Notes: a model not told the origin generated them from the sequence alone. Numbered from the stretch's first letter, positions 35,288 through 43,888 are shown. The stretch: 52,265 nt of DNA from JAQVOO01 sp964524755 (GCA_964524755.1 CAZGDR010000003.1:1-52265); one strand, 5' to 3'. Numbers and translations: made by a program.

Positions 35288-36151
35288 TCAGGCATTAAAA
35301 TTATATTTTTTCAATAATGGTTTTACCATATCCATCACTTGATAAATAGAAAACACTACAATAATGAGACCTGTAACGACGGCCCCATTGGTCATCGTTT
35401 TCCCCACTGTCATCATCGACGTTGCAATAGCATAGGCAGCAGCCGGATCGGTTGTAACATCAACAATCCATTCCTGGAAGGAGGTTGCAAGAGAATCTGT
35501 ATCATACTTATAGTGCCTGTAGATGGACATTACAGTAGTTGCTGTAATACCAGCAGCAACCGAAACCGCGGCAGCCGCGGTAATCTTCCCCCAGAAAACA
35601 ACCTTGGGAATACACGCATAGACAATTCCAGCGATCATGAGCACTAAGGTTTTGGTAACTAATTTTTGGAGATCACGCATAAAAGCAGCTCTTTGGCTAG
35701 GAGGGATAGCACGACTTTGCACTTCACCATACGTGCGCATCGAACGCTCAACAGTCACGAGACGACTTGATAATGCTTGAAAATCTTCAACTTCTAATAG
35801 TTGTTCAGCCTCGTGTAATACTGTAGTACTATCGGCTTGGGTAGCTACTGCATGACAAAAGTTAAGGTAATCTGAGCCGAGCTCTTCACGTAACATCTCA
35901 TGAACAACTTTTTCCCCATCCATCTCCTCTAATAGGCCTCTTGCACTACCAAGGAGCTCCCCGTGTTCCTCTAGCACCGGCTGTACAATTTCTAACTGTT
36001 CATCGATTACCCGTGCCACAATCGGAACCATCTCTTCCTGATTAATCGCCGGATTGCGTTTGGGCTCCCACGCTAAAGAACAACCTAATAGACTGATTAT
36101 TACCCAAAAATTAATCCCATGAGTCAATACAAGACGCAACGTTTTCTTCAT
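35288..36151 (-). CDS. Lipoprotein of unknown function with C-terminal membrane segments
   Basis: A 287-residue protein I do not recognise. The signal ends in ISLLGC (Cys24, good lipobox). Residues about 35-150 are helical and acidic (EEMVPIVARVIDEQLEIVQPVLEEHGELLGSARGLLEEMDGEKVVHEML), and about 165-285 contains three hydrophobic stretches (TKTLVLMIAGIVYACI, ITAAAAVSVAAGITATTVM, GAVVTGLIIVVFSIYQV). A lipoprotein that also spans the membrane is unusual; the lipobox may instead be fortuitous. AAGGAG lies upstream. It is 24 bases after the next gene. Confidence 0.6.
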   Translation of the reverse strand: MKKTLRLVLTHGINFWVIISLLGCSLAWEPKRNPAINQEEMVPIVARVIDEQLEIVQPVLEEHGELLGSARGLLEEMDGEKVVHEMLREELGSDYLNFCHAVATQADSTTVLHEAEQLLEVEDFQALSSRLVTVERSMRTYGEVQSRAIPPSQRAAFMRDLQKLVTKTLVLMIAGIVYACIPKVVFWGKITAAAAVSVAAGITATTVMSIYRHYKYDTDSLATSFQEWIVDVTTDPAAAYAIATSMMTVGKTMTNGAVVTGLIIVVFSIYQVMDMVKPLLKKYNFNA

Positions 36152-36175
36152 CCTAAACTTCTCCTTATCCCTCTT

Positions 36176-36739
36176 CTAGATCTCTGAAGATGAAACTGAC
36201 GCGAAATTCCAACCAACTTTCAAAGAGCCCTGAAATTTTTTAAATGCAGGAATGTAATCGGCAATATAGGTAAAGCTTTCAGGAAATGTATTGGAAGGGT
36301 CACGATATATTATTGCTGGTTCTACATACCAACCTGGCATAAACTCCCACGTGTAGCCAATGCTAATTTCGCTTAGATAATGTACCGACTCCCGGGGTAC
36401 AAATGGACCGATAAAAAGGGCGACCTGAGCCAAGGATAGGGATAAAAAGGGACCTTTTTGCCATGGATAACAGATAAGCTTTAACGCAATGTCCAGTAAG
36501 ACCTCTCCTCCACCACTTTGATCAACGAGTAAATAGAGAGGCAACGCAAAACCGATACCACTAGTTAACATTGCATTGACTCCAGTACGCAGCCCTACAT
36601 GTTTTGTCCAGACTGCATCAACTACCCCAGCATCAAAAAAGAGATTGAAGTTAAGGGTGTTATCGGCCTGTTCTGCACTAGCCAAAAGAGGAGATATTAA
36701 TACACAAATGAGAATTAGCAACCAAAGACATTGTTTCAT
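36176..36739 (-). CDS. Small exported protein, probable outer-membrane or periplasmic beta protein
   Basis: A 187-residue protein with a signal peptide (MKQCLWLLILICVLISPLLA, cleavage near SAEQA). The mature part is rich in aromatic residues and alternating strands (NFNLFFDAGVVDAVW, YLSEISIGYTWEFMPGWYVEPAIIYR, FQGSLKVGWNF), as in small barrels. No family recognised. The ATG at 36739 with GGGG five bases upstream is preferred to the GTG at 36745. An inverted repeat is present 29 bases upstream. Confidence 0.6.
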   Translation of the reverse strand: MKQCLWLLILICVLISPLLASAEQADNTLNFNLFFDAGVVDAVWTKHVGLRTGVNAMLTSGIGFALPLYLLVDQSGGGEVLLDIALKLICYPWQKGPFLSLSLAQVALFIGPFVPRESVHYLSEISIGYTWEFMPGWYVEPAIIYRDPSNTFPESFTYIADYIPAFKKFQGSLKVGWNFASVSSSEI

Positions 36740-36767
36740 AGTCACCCCTTTTCCATCCCTATCTAAT

Positions 36768-36785
36768 CGGTACGTAATCGCACCG
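36768..36785 (-). repeat. Hairpin-forming inverted repeat upstream of the small exported protein
   Basis: Minus strand CGGTGCG-ATTA-CGTACCG, a 7-bp stem with one G-U pair. No T tract follows, so it is not a terminator; it could be an operator or a 5' UTR hairpin. Confidence 0.4.
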
Positions 36786-36832
36786 TAACACTAGGGAGAC
36801 TGGGGGGACAATCGTCAGTTTATGTTAGTTTG

Positions 36833-37321
36833 TTAGGACCAGCCGAGAGCTTCGGTAAATTTTTCTTTCTTATTTTTCATAAAGGAGATGGTAAACTTTC
36901 CCTCATGACCACCTGTCATAGAGAGAATAAGACCATTGCGCAATCCGACTACGCGACCGATGCTAAACCTTTCAATATCTTCGATAGGAGTGGACCACAC
37001 TCGCTTGGACCGTTGGGATGTCCCACGCTCGCGCTTACGCTCAAATAAGATTACTTCAGAGTCAGTTACAATCAAACGTCCTCGAACCAGATCTTCGCTG
37101 GCTATAGGTGGGACTTTCCCACAGAAAACAGAGAATTTTACAGGATCATCGATTTCCACATCACTAAGTGATACCCAATAGGAGAAACGGTAATATAAGT
37201 AGAGCATTAGAAACATGAGAAAAAACAGGGACCAATAAGCCCACTGAGCGATATTATTCATTGGCATAAAAACAACTATCGCAAATATAATAAGCAACAA
37301 GATTTTAAACACAGTTTTCAT
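36833..37321 (-). CDS. Membrane protein with two N-terminal helices and a PH-like cytoplasmic domain
   Basis: A 162-residue protein. Residues about 5-47 form two membrane helices (FKILLLIIFAIVVFM and YWSLFFLMFLMLYLYY). Residues about 55-160 look like a PH/GRAM-type beta domain (VRGRLIVTDSEVILFERK, VWSTPIEDIERFSIGRV, GKFTISFM), by pattern only. There is no Shine-Dalgarno; a strong promoter lies so close that the ATG should be at or next to the transcription start (see findings). It is divergent from the DUF2156 gene. Confidence 0.65.
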   Translation of the reverse strand: MKTVFKILLLIIFAIVVFMPMNNIAQWAYWSLFFLMFLMLYLYYRFSYWVSLSDVEIDDPVKFSVFCGKVPPIASEDLVRGRLIVTDSEVILFERKRERGTSQRSKRVWSTPIEDIERFSIGRVVGLRNGLILSMTGGHEGKFTISFMKNKKEKFTEALGWS

Positions 37322-37327
37322 GTTTTC

Positions 37328-37356
37328 ACTATAGCAAAAGTTACCTGTGATGTCAG
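37328..37356 (-). promoter_or_regulatory. Promoter for a probably leaderless mRNA (membrane/PH-like gene)
   Basis: Minus strand CTGACA (37351-37356), 17-base spacer, TATAGT (37328-37333), then six bases, then the ATG at 37319-37321. With usual spacing transcription begins at or next to the A of the ATG. No Shine-Dalgarno is present. Confidence 0.7.
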
Positions 37357-37378
37357 CCAGTTTAAACTTATATACTAC

Positions 37379-37407
37379 TTGCCACTTTTACTTCTTTTGA
37401 GTATCTT
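37379..37407 (+). promoter_or_regulatory. Promoter for a probably leaderless mRNA (DUF2156 gene)
   Basis: TTGCCA (37379-37384), 17-base spacer, TATCTT (37402-37407), six bases, then the ATG at 37414. No Shine-Dalgarno precedes the ATG. The geometry is identical to that of the divergent gene. Confidence 0.55.
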
Positions 37408-37413
37408 CAACCC

Positions 37414-38322
37414 ATGCATTTAATTCCTACCTATCCGGCTGAAACACCACTGGAACTTGCTCATAAAGAGGAGTTACAGTCTTATTTATTAGAAAGGCGC
37501 CATGGAATAAGCGAATTCTCCATGGCTTCATTATTCCCTTTTACTGAAAAGCGACACTATACCATCAGTGCTTACACTGATATGGATGGAAAAAGAGCTT
37601 ATATCATTCGGGGATTACAGTGGAATGACGAGAAGGAAGAAACCTTCGCTATGCTCCCTTCAGGGTATCCCGGTAAAGAGCTATTCGAAGATCTATTTAC
37701 TAAAATCGACGAGATCAATACGATTAGTGAAGTATATCTGCCTGAGTGGGAGCAACAGCTACAAACCCATCACCCACAGATGCTCCTAAGCGAAGACCGT
37801 GATAATGCAGATTACATTTACGACCGTAAAAGTTTGATAGAACTGGTAGGGCAAAACCTCCATAAAAAGCTCGCTCACGCACTCCGTTTTGCAAAAAAGA
37901 ACCCTCACCGCGTACTCGTTCCATCCCATCTAGCTCGTCCTGAGGATATGGTCCAGATTCTTGATGATTGGACAAAAGGGCGCGATATGATTGAAGATTA
38001 TAAGGCGACTATGCTGGCTATCACGCATCAAAGTGAATTGGGTCTTAAGGGGATGGTTCTCTATACAAACGACAAGCCAGTTGCTTTCACTTTGGGCGAA
38101 GCAGACGAAGATTCCCGCTTCATTGTCCATATCGAAAAGGCCAATACAAAATATCGTGGTATTTATCAATACATTAATCGAGCATTTGTGGCTGACTTAC
38201 CTGAGACTATAGTAGAAATTAACCGTGCACAGGATTTAGGCATCCCAGGTCTTCGCCAAGCCAAATCAACCTATGAGCCTTCACGCCTGCTTATGAAATA
38301 CAAGATTCGCCCTCGTAGTTAA
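37414..38322 (+). CDS. DUF2156 (phosphatidylglycerol lysyltransferase C-terminal-like) protein
   Basis: A 302-residue soluble protein with two tandem GNAT-like halves typical of DUF2156: the N-terminal part (HGISEFSMASLFPFTEKRHYTIS) and the signature DYIYDRKSLIELVGQNLHKKLAHALRF, then GMVLYTNDKPVAFTLGEA, FIVHIEKANTKYRGIYQYINRAF and NRAQDLGIPGLRQAKSTYEP. Relatives include the catalytic part of MprF aminoacyl-lipid transferases; stand-alone soluble members are largely uncharacterised. The start agrees with the family N-terminus although no Shine-Dalgarno is seen. It ends in a four-base stop overlap with the antiporter gene. Confidence 0.85.
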   Translation: MHLIPTYPAETPLELAHKEELQSYLLERRHGISEFSMASLFPFTEKRHYTISAYTDMDGKRAYIIRGLQWNDEKEETFAMLPSGYPGKELFEDLFTKIDEINTISEVYLPEWEQQLQTHHPQMLLSEDRDNADYIYDRKSLIELVGQNLHKKLAHALRFAKKNPHRVLVPSHLARPEDMVQILDDWTKGRDMIEDYKATMLAITHQSELGLKGMVLYTNDKPVAFTLGEADEDSRFIVHIEKANTKYRGIYQYINRAFVADLPETIVEINRAQDLGIPGLRQAKSTYEPSRLLMKYKIRPRS

Positions 38323-39938
38323 TCTTCATCGCTTTGCTGAGCGAACATGTGCATAAGTAACCCTGCACCCATCATTTCAGGTTGTTCCATACTCTTTAGA
38401 CTATCGACAAATTCTTGAAAATCTACCAACGTCTCTAGCATCATCAGGCGCACGAAAGCCTCATTAGCCCGTTTTGAGGTAATCTCAAGTTTTGTTGTGC
38501 TCCTCCGCATGACAAAGATCATCTCTTCCTTTCTAATCTGCCAAGCACGAATGGAACCTTCTAAAGTACGAATAAAAAAACCTTCTGCTCTAAAGTCAGC
38601 GGCTAAAGAGCGCCGCACAAAATCGGCAGCTCGTTCAGAGGGGAATTCCAATTCAATCGTGACCATATCGGCCTCGTCAGGGGTTTGCAACTCTTTTCGA
38701 TACCCTGAGCCACCTTTAAAAGCATAGACCAACAACGGTGGAGCAGCCACTGATGCCAATAGCATAGTCATAACAGCCACGCCAAACATATCCGGTCCGA
38801 TAGCTCCACTGGCAAGCCCAACACCAGCCACAATTAATGTAACCTCACCCCGCGGCAACATCCCCGTTCCAATACGGAACGCTCCTCGAAGATTAAAGCC
38901 GACGAATAAAGCAGGAAATCCACAACCAATTAACTTACCAACAAAAGCAAGCACTGAAAACAATATACCAAAGCCTAGCACTCCACTTACTGCTTTAAAA
39001 TCGACCATCATGCCCATAACTGCAAAGAAAACGGGGATAAAATATTCTCCAACCGCCTTCACACGCTCAGTAATTTCTGCTGCAACGTCAGTTTGGCTAA
39101 ACGATAAACCGGTAATGTAAGCTCCAATAATCATGGCCAATCCAGCCATTTCTGAAAAACCAGCTAATAAAAGAGCTATACCAAAAGATATTTCGGCAAT
39201 CATGCCCAACGATTCTAATCTCTTCATACCTTTAGTGAGGTGGGGAGCAAGGATAATGCCAAGGACCATACAAATAGCCCAAAACCCTATGGCCTTCAAA
39301 GCTACACCTCCAATACTGGACCATGCAAACACGCCACCATCCATTTCAAAAGCAGCTACCCCTACTACCACAGAGAGTAGAATAATACTAATCACGTCAT
39401 CTAAAACTGCTGCAGCAAGGATGGTAACACCTTCAGGTGATGATATTTTTCTTATTTCACCCAAAATTCGAGCCGTAATTCCTATTGAAGTTGCTGTACA
39501 AATTGTACCGAGAAAAAGAGCCTCTGGGTGCATTATGGAATGTACTGCCGGATGGAGTAAGACGGTAATCCCAGCCCCTAACAAAAACGAAACAACAACA
39601 CCGCCTAACCCAACGACCGTAGCTTTTCCACTAAATCGGATGAAGGTGGGCAAATCGGTTTCAAGACCACTGGAAAATAGTAGCAGGATAGAACCGAGTG
39701 TAGCAATTCCATATAGCTCCGGAGAGACCGGAATAGCTCCCTGCACAGGAGGAAACAAGGGCCCCAACGAACCTAAAGGAATAGCCCCTAAGACAAAGGG
39801 CCCAATAATCATTCCTGCTACGAGTTCACCAAGTACTTGTGGTTGGCGTAGTTTTCTAGAAAAAAACCAACCATTTAATTTGGTTGCTACTAAAATTACG
39901 CCCAACTGAAGCACCAAAAACATCATTTCATGTGCCAT
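38319..39938 (-). CDS. CPA2-family cation:proton antiporter with C-terminal regulatory domain
   Basis: 539 residues. About twelve membrane helices (1-400) with the Na+/H+ exchanger features LRQPQVLGELVAGMIIGPFVLG, LFSSGLETDLPTF, TATSIGITARILGEI with the helix-6 region LAAAVLDDVISIIL (the ion-binding Asp pair), and GMLPRGEVTLIVAGVGL. Residues about 410-539 are a soluble region unlike RCK/KTN. The upstream gene, 8 bases away, is a PTS IIA protein, so transport may be linked to PTS phosphorylation state. The cation is not determined from sequence. Confidence 0.88.
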   Translation of the reverse strand: MAHEMMFLVLQLGVILVATKLNGWFFSRKLRQPQVLGELVAGMIIGPFVLGAIPLGSLGPLFPPVQGAIPVSPELYGIATLGSILLLFSSGLETDLPTFIRFSGKATVVGLGGVVVSFLLGAGITVLLHPAVHSIMHPEALFLGTICTATSIGITARILGEIRKISSPEGVTILAAAVLDDVISIILLSVVVGVAAFEMDGGVFAWSSIGGVALKAIGFWAICMVLGIILAPHLTKGMKRLESLGMIAEISFGIALLLAGFSEMAGLAMIIGAYITGLSFSQTDVAAEITERVKAVGEYFIPVFFAVMGMMVDFKAVSGVLGFGILFSVLAFVGKLIGCGFPALFVGFNLRGAFRIGTGMLPRGEVTLIVAGVGLASGAIGPDMFGVAVMTMLLASVAAPPLLVYAFKGGSGYRKELQTPDEADMVTIELEFPSERAADFVRRSLAADFRAEGFFIRTLEGSIRAWQIRKEEMIFVMRRSTTKLEITSKRANEAFVRLMMLETLVDFQEFVDSLKSMEQPEMMGAGLLMHMFAQQSDED

Positions 39939-39946
39939 GTTACTAC

Positions 39947-40393
39947 CTATACCCCAAATACCGCGAGAATTTCTTGTGGTGTTTTTGCCGCAAGTAATCG
40001 TTGGCGCGCTTCCTTTGTCTTGATGACTGTACTCACCTCAGCCAGAAACTGCACATGGGGACCAACACGATCAATTGGCGAAAGCGTCATTATAAATATT
40101 CGACTAGGCTCTCCGTCGAGTGATTCAAAATCAAGCCCTTCTGGTTTAATACCAATACAAGCAACAAGATTTTTTACGGCTTTTGTTTTGGCATGCGGAA
40201 TAGCTACACCGTGCTGAATTCCTGTTGACATCTTTCTTTCACGCTCCATAAGAGCTGCAAGAACTTCTTCGCGGTCTGCAATTAACTTTGCTGCGACTAG
40301 CAAATCGAGAAGTTCACCAATGACCTCATCTTTGGTAGTACTTTTCAAGGACGTCGATATAACGGCAGGGGTAAGAATATTTTTGATTTTCAT
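39947..40393 (-). CDS. PTS EIIA (PtsN / fructose-mannitol type) protein
   Basis: A 148-residue single EIIA domain. ERERKMSTGIQHGVAIPHAKTKAV holds the phosphorylatable histidine (IPHAKT) and the supporting histidine (QHGV). No membrane or other PTS domain is fused. With an antiporter directly downstream, a regulatory role like that of PtsN in ion homeostasis is more likely than sugar uptake. No Shine-Dalgarno; the promoter is placed for a leaderless transcript. Confidence 0.88.
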   Translation of the reverse strand: MKIKNILTPAVISTSLKSTTKDEVIGELLDLLVAAKLIADREEVLAALMERERKMSTGIQHGVAIPHAKTKAVKNLVACIGIKPEGLDFESLDGEPSRIFIMTLSPIDRVGPHVQFLAEVSTVIKTKEARQRLLAAKTPQEILAVFGV

Positions 40394-40399
40394 AACTAA

Positions 40400-40428
40400 T
40401 TAATACCACCATTAGCCAATTTTTTCAA
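40400..40428 (-). promoter_or_regulatory. Promoter for a probably leaderless mRNA (PTS IIA gene)
   Basis: Minus strand TTGAAA (40423-40428), 17-base spacer, TATTAA (40400-40405), six bases, then the ATG at 40391-40393. No Shine-Dalgarno is present. Confidence 0.6.
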
Positions 40429-40492
40429 TCCTTACCCGCTCTTTGTATGAAGCAAGAAAGAATCCCCACAGGTATAGTCAGTGGAGGATCAT

Positions 40493-42535
40493 ATGAAAAG
40501 AAATATGTTTTATAGCGTCTGCCTGTTACTCATACTCGTTATTGTTCTCGTAGCGTGTGAAGAGACAACAGGATCGACTACTCTTCGCCTGAGGCTAACC
40601 TCTGCAAATCAGGGCAGCCGGGTACTAAGCCCAGAAGGTCAAGGGCTTGCCATTACTGGTTACACTGTCAGTGGCAACGGTCCTAACGATAAAACCTTTT
40701 CCATCTCTACCAATAGCACACAAGTAGACATTAATGGGTTAGTTATTGGAACATGGGAACTCACTGTGAAGGGATTTAACCAACAAGGGACCCCCATTGC
40801 GGAGGGTTCTACAACACATCATTTAACTACTAAAGACAATGTTGTAGAAGTTTCCCTCACCGACTTACAAGGCACCGGTACGGTAAATATTGGATTTACA
40901 TGGGGCGATCCAACGTATCCAAACATTACATTAGACTTGAAATTAAAACCGCAAGGAGGAGTCGAAGAATCAATTACTGAAGGTAAAACCATTTATCAAA
41001 CAACAGCCTCTGCTCGGTACCAAGCAACGCTACCAACCGGATCGTATGACCTTAGTTTCACCTTATATTCAGATGGAACAAAGGTTGCTGGTGGCGTTGA
41101 AGCCATCCGGATATTACAAGGGTGCTCCACTGAAGGTGAAGTCTCAATTATTGTCGATAAGGAGACTCCTGAAGCTACCGGGTTGCTTATAAAAAGTGAT
41201 ATTGTAGAACCGGTCGAGGGTCTTATTACTGGCCTTGATGACACCATTCTTCCCAATACCGTTACAACAGCCTCGTTTTCAAAGACTAAGGGAGGTGGTC
41301 CTAAACCTGTTACTGTTGATTGGTACTTAGATGGAACACACATAGCCAGCGGAAATTCAATCGATTTCTCTACGCATACAGGACCGCACCGACTCGATGT
41401 AGTAGCACAAACAGAATTATTAGGAAGTGTCGGCTCTGAATCGAAATCTTTTCGAGCTTCAGTAGAGTCCTTACAGAATGTCCCTTTTTCTGTTATGGCA
41501 ATCAACAACGGTGATTACGACTCGAATGACCAAGAATATTGGATTGCCGGTATAACAGATATCGCTTTTATGCGGGATGGCCGCCTTATTATTTCCAGCT
41601 CAAAGGGGCTCCAATTGTGTGAGATAAAACGAGACTCATTAATTGTACTTAAAAACTTTGCTAGTACCAGCACGAATACCTCTCCACATATCGACCGTTA
41701 CCCCACTAATGCTATTACTGATCTAGTCGTGGATACCGCCGATGATATTGTATGTACCACTGCCAGCACGCTGGGCATTGTCGTTCTGTATAAATATAAC
41801 GCAGAAACTCCAGATTTAGAAAAAATAGCAGTTTTTGACACTACAAATAGTTCTTGGGTGGGAGAAATTACTAATGCCGATCTCGACACCAGTTTTAATA
41901 CCCTCTATGTGGTGGATTCTTCGAATAAACAACTCTATTACGGCGGATACACGAGTGAGGGTGTTGAAGAATTATCTTCCTATACATTATTTTGTCTCGA
42001 CCATGAAATCATCAACCCCACAAGGATTAAAGTCAGTTCAACCGGAGGGCGCTTAGCAGTTGCTTGTCCTATAAATAATACTTTTCATACTTATATGATT
42101 TCCCGCTCGCCTACTCTTCAGCCAATTTTATTTCCTGAGACCAATAACGTAGTGGCAACATCACTAGCTGAAGGCCCCTACGATATTCAAATCGTGGGTA
42201 ATTTACTACAAGTATTCATGGACGATGGGATCCATCTCTACAGCCCACCAATAACTGGAAGAAGTTGGGTCTATGAGAACAAGATCTCTACTGAAGACTC
42301 GCCTGTCCTCGATGTGTGTTACGATTCTACGTATACCATGGGGTGGGTAATTCATGGAGGAAACGAAAGTTATGTTGCTAACATCTCGCTCTATAATGGC
42401 TCGCCTATATATGAGCCAGGAACGATGTCCACAGGTTCTTTCACACCAACCGAAATTGCCTACTCCCCTAAAGGTAATTTCCTCAGTATCGGCGGTCATG
42501 ATCAACTCATGTTATTAAGAATCTCAGATGGTTGA
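40493..42535 (+). CDS. Large lipoprotein with Ig-like N-terminal part and probable beta-propeller
   Basis: A 680-residue lipoprotein. The signal ends in VLVAC (Cys22) followed by two acidic residues. Residues about 30-320 contain beta-sandwich-like repeats common in spirochaete surface proteins (LRLRLTSANQGSR, WELTVKGFNQQGTPIAEGSTTH, TVDWYLDGTHIASGNSIDFSTHTGPHRLDVVA). Residues about 335-680 contain regularly spaced strands (TDIAFMRDGRLIISSSKGLQL, NAITDLVVDTADDIVCTTA, TEIAYSPKGNFLSIGGHDQLMLLR) suggesting a seven-bladed propeller. No enzyme motif. GGAGG precedes the ATG at 40493; a start at 40481 is less likely. TATAGT at 40473-40478 is a possible -10. Confidence 0.75.
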   Translation: MKRNMFYSVCLLLILVIVLVACEETTGSTTLRLRLTSANQGSRVLSPEGQGLAITGYTVSGNGPNDKTFSISTNSTQVDINGLVIGTWELTVKGFNQQGTPIAEGSTTHHLTTKDNVVEVSLTDLQGTGTVNIGFTWGDPTYPNITLDLKLKPQGGVEESITEGKTIYQTTASARYQATLPTGSYDLSFTLYSDGTKVAGGVEAIRILQGCSTEGEVSIIVDKETPEATGLLIKSDIVEPVEGLITGLDDTILPNTVTTASFSKTKGGGPKPVTVDWYLDGTHIASGNSIDFSTHTGPHRLDVVAQTELLGSVGSESKSFRASVESLQNVPFSVMAINNGDYDSNDQEYWIAGITDIAFMRDGRLIISSSKGLQLCEIKRDSLIVLKNFASTSTNTSPHIDRYPTNAITDLVVDTADDIVCTTASTLGIVVLYKYNAETPDLEKIAVFDTTNSSWVGEITNADLDTSFNTLYVVDSSNKQLYYGGYTSEGVEELSSYTLFCLDHEIINPTRIKVSSTGGRLAVACPINNTFHTYMISRSPTLQPILFPETNNVVATSLAEGPYDIQIVGNLLQVFMDDGIHLYSPPITGRSWVYENKISTEDSPVLDVCYDSTYTMGWVIHGGNESYVANISLYNGSPIYEPGTMSTGSFTPTEIAYSPKGNFLSIGGHDQLMLLRISDG

Positions 42536-42549
42536 AACCAAGCAATAAG

Positions 42550-42586
42550 ACACGTGCATGCATAGTATCGCTATGTATGCACATGT
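42550..42586. terminator. Long hairpin between convergent genes, probable bidirectional terminator
   Basis: GTGCATGCATAG (42554-42565), loop TATCG, CTATGTATGCAC (42571-42582), extendable by three pairs after one mismatch. No strong T tract on either strand, so termination is only likely. It lies between the lipoprotein and MFS stops. Confidence 0.5.
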
Positions 42587-42616
42587 ACTAATTCTACGTA
42601 ACGACTATTTCTCATG

Positions 42617-43888
42617 TCACTTGGTAATAGTTTTATTTTCAACCGGTAATTGAAGGAAGAATGCTACAATAAGGGTAAGCCCTGAAACAGCTAGAAGCCC
42701 GCCCCCTAAGCCCCACATAGTAATAAAGAAGCCGAGTAGGAGCGCGATTACGACCGCCACTAAAGTCTCAGCTTGCGATTCAACTGATAATAATGTTGCC
42801 ATGGAAGACTGATCCATGCGTTCGGTGACATATGCTATGCCCATTGGTTTCCGCAAATTCTCAATAGTATAAATACCTACATAAAGAAAAATCGCAACTA
42901 AAGGGACCCCTAATAAATAAGCTACAGCACTTAAAATACCAAAAGAGACTCCCCAAAGTAATAGCCGATTTAAAGGAATGGCCAACGTAGAGTAACGCTC
43001 TGAAATTTTACCCGAAGAGCGGGAGGCATAGGCGGTAAGCAAATAGAGCAAGGCATACACTACTCCCGTAATCAAAGCTGTCCTCTGTTGATCTTGCAAG
43101 GCTAATAAGACGGGCAAGCTTATGGCAAAAGTCTTTAAGATTGGCTGTAAATAATCCTTACAGGCTTTGTAATAGCCACTATAAAGGGCCTGATTTGCTA
43201 TTGCTCGTAATAAATCAGGGTTCTTTATACTTTTTAAGGTTGCTTTAAGCACATGCACTAATTCTCCAGAGAACGTTTTATCACTAGAATGTTTGGGTCC
43301 ATCAAGGTTAGCTGGGTAACTGAGCACCAAAAACAGATCGAGTACGTAGGGAATAATGGTGAACAAGAAGATTGGCGCATATGATCTCTGCCAGAATACT
43401 AATCCTGCAGCAATTAACGCTGAGAGGGCTGACCCTACTTGGCTCCATGCCCGCGTATGGCCATAATAGTAAGTTTTGAGATGGCCCCAGTCATGCATCT
43501 CCAAATATTCGAAAATCATTGCTTTGTGAGTTCCTGTTCGGAATGCTTCACCCCATGCGAAGGTAATCATAGCTAGAGCTAAGGTCCAATACGAATGAGC
43601 CAAAAAGAAAATAATGAACGATATAATATAGGCGATGAATGAGCTTACCATTATTCGGCGTCTTCCGAGGCTATCGGCAGCGGCTCCTGAAGGAATCTCA
43701 ATTATATTTATAGAGATCTCTCGAATTGCATACAAGGTTCCAATCTCTACATAGGAGAGTCCCTTTTCCAAGAAAAATAATAGTAGAAATGGTTCATAAA
43801 AACGGAGGTTTTTTAAGAATCCATATGCACAAAACTTATAGAACTGTAGATTTTTTTTAAATCCATCACGATCTTTAGCTGCTGCCAT
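42617..43888 (-). CDS. MFS transporter
   Basis: 423 residues with about twelve membrane helices. The first loop motif reads GAAADSLGRRRIMVSSFI (between helices 2 and 3), and a central hydrophilic loop (about 195-230, NLDGPKHSSDKTFSGELVH) divides the halves. The N-terminal NLRFYEPFLLLFFLEKGLSYVEIGTLYAIREI resembles a subgroup whose substrates are unknown. The ATG at 43888 has AGGTGA upstream; an ATG at 43930 lies within the likely -10 (TATGAT, 43925-43930). Confidence 0.85.
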   Translation of the reverse strand: MAAAKDRDGFKKNLQFYKFCAYGFLKNLRFYEPFLLLFFLEKGLSYVEIGTLYAIREISINIIEIPSGAAADSLGRRRIMVSSFIAYIISFIIFFLAHSYWTLALAMITFAWGEAFRTGTHKAMIFEYLEMHDWGHLKTYYYGHTRAWSQVGSALSALIAAGLVFWQRSYAPIFLFTIIPYVLDLFLVLSYPANLDGPKHSSDKTFSGELVHVLKATLKSIKNPDLLRAIANQALYSGYYKACKDYLQPILKTFAISLPVLLALQDQQRTALITGVVYALLYLLTAYASRSSGKISERYSTLAIPLNRLLLWGVSFGILSAVAYLLGVPLVAIFLYVGIYTIENLRKPMGIAYVTERMDQSSMATLLSVESQAETLVAVVIALLLGFFITMWGLGGGLLAVSGLTLIVAFFLQLPVENKTITK

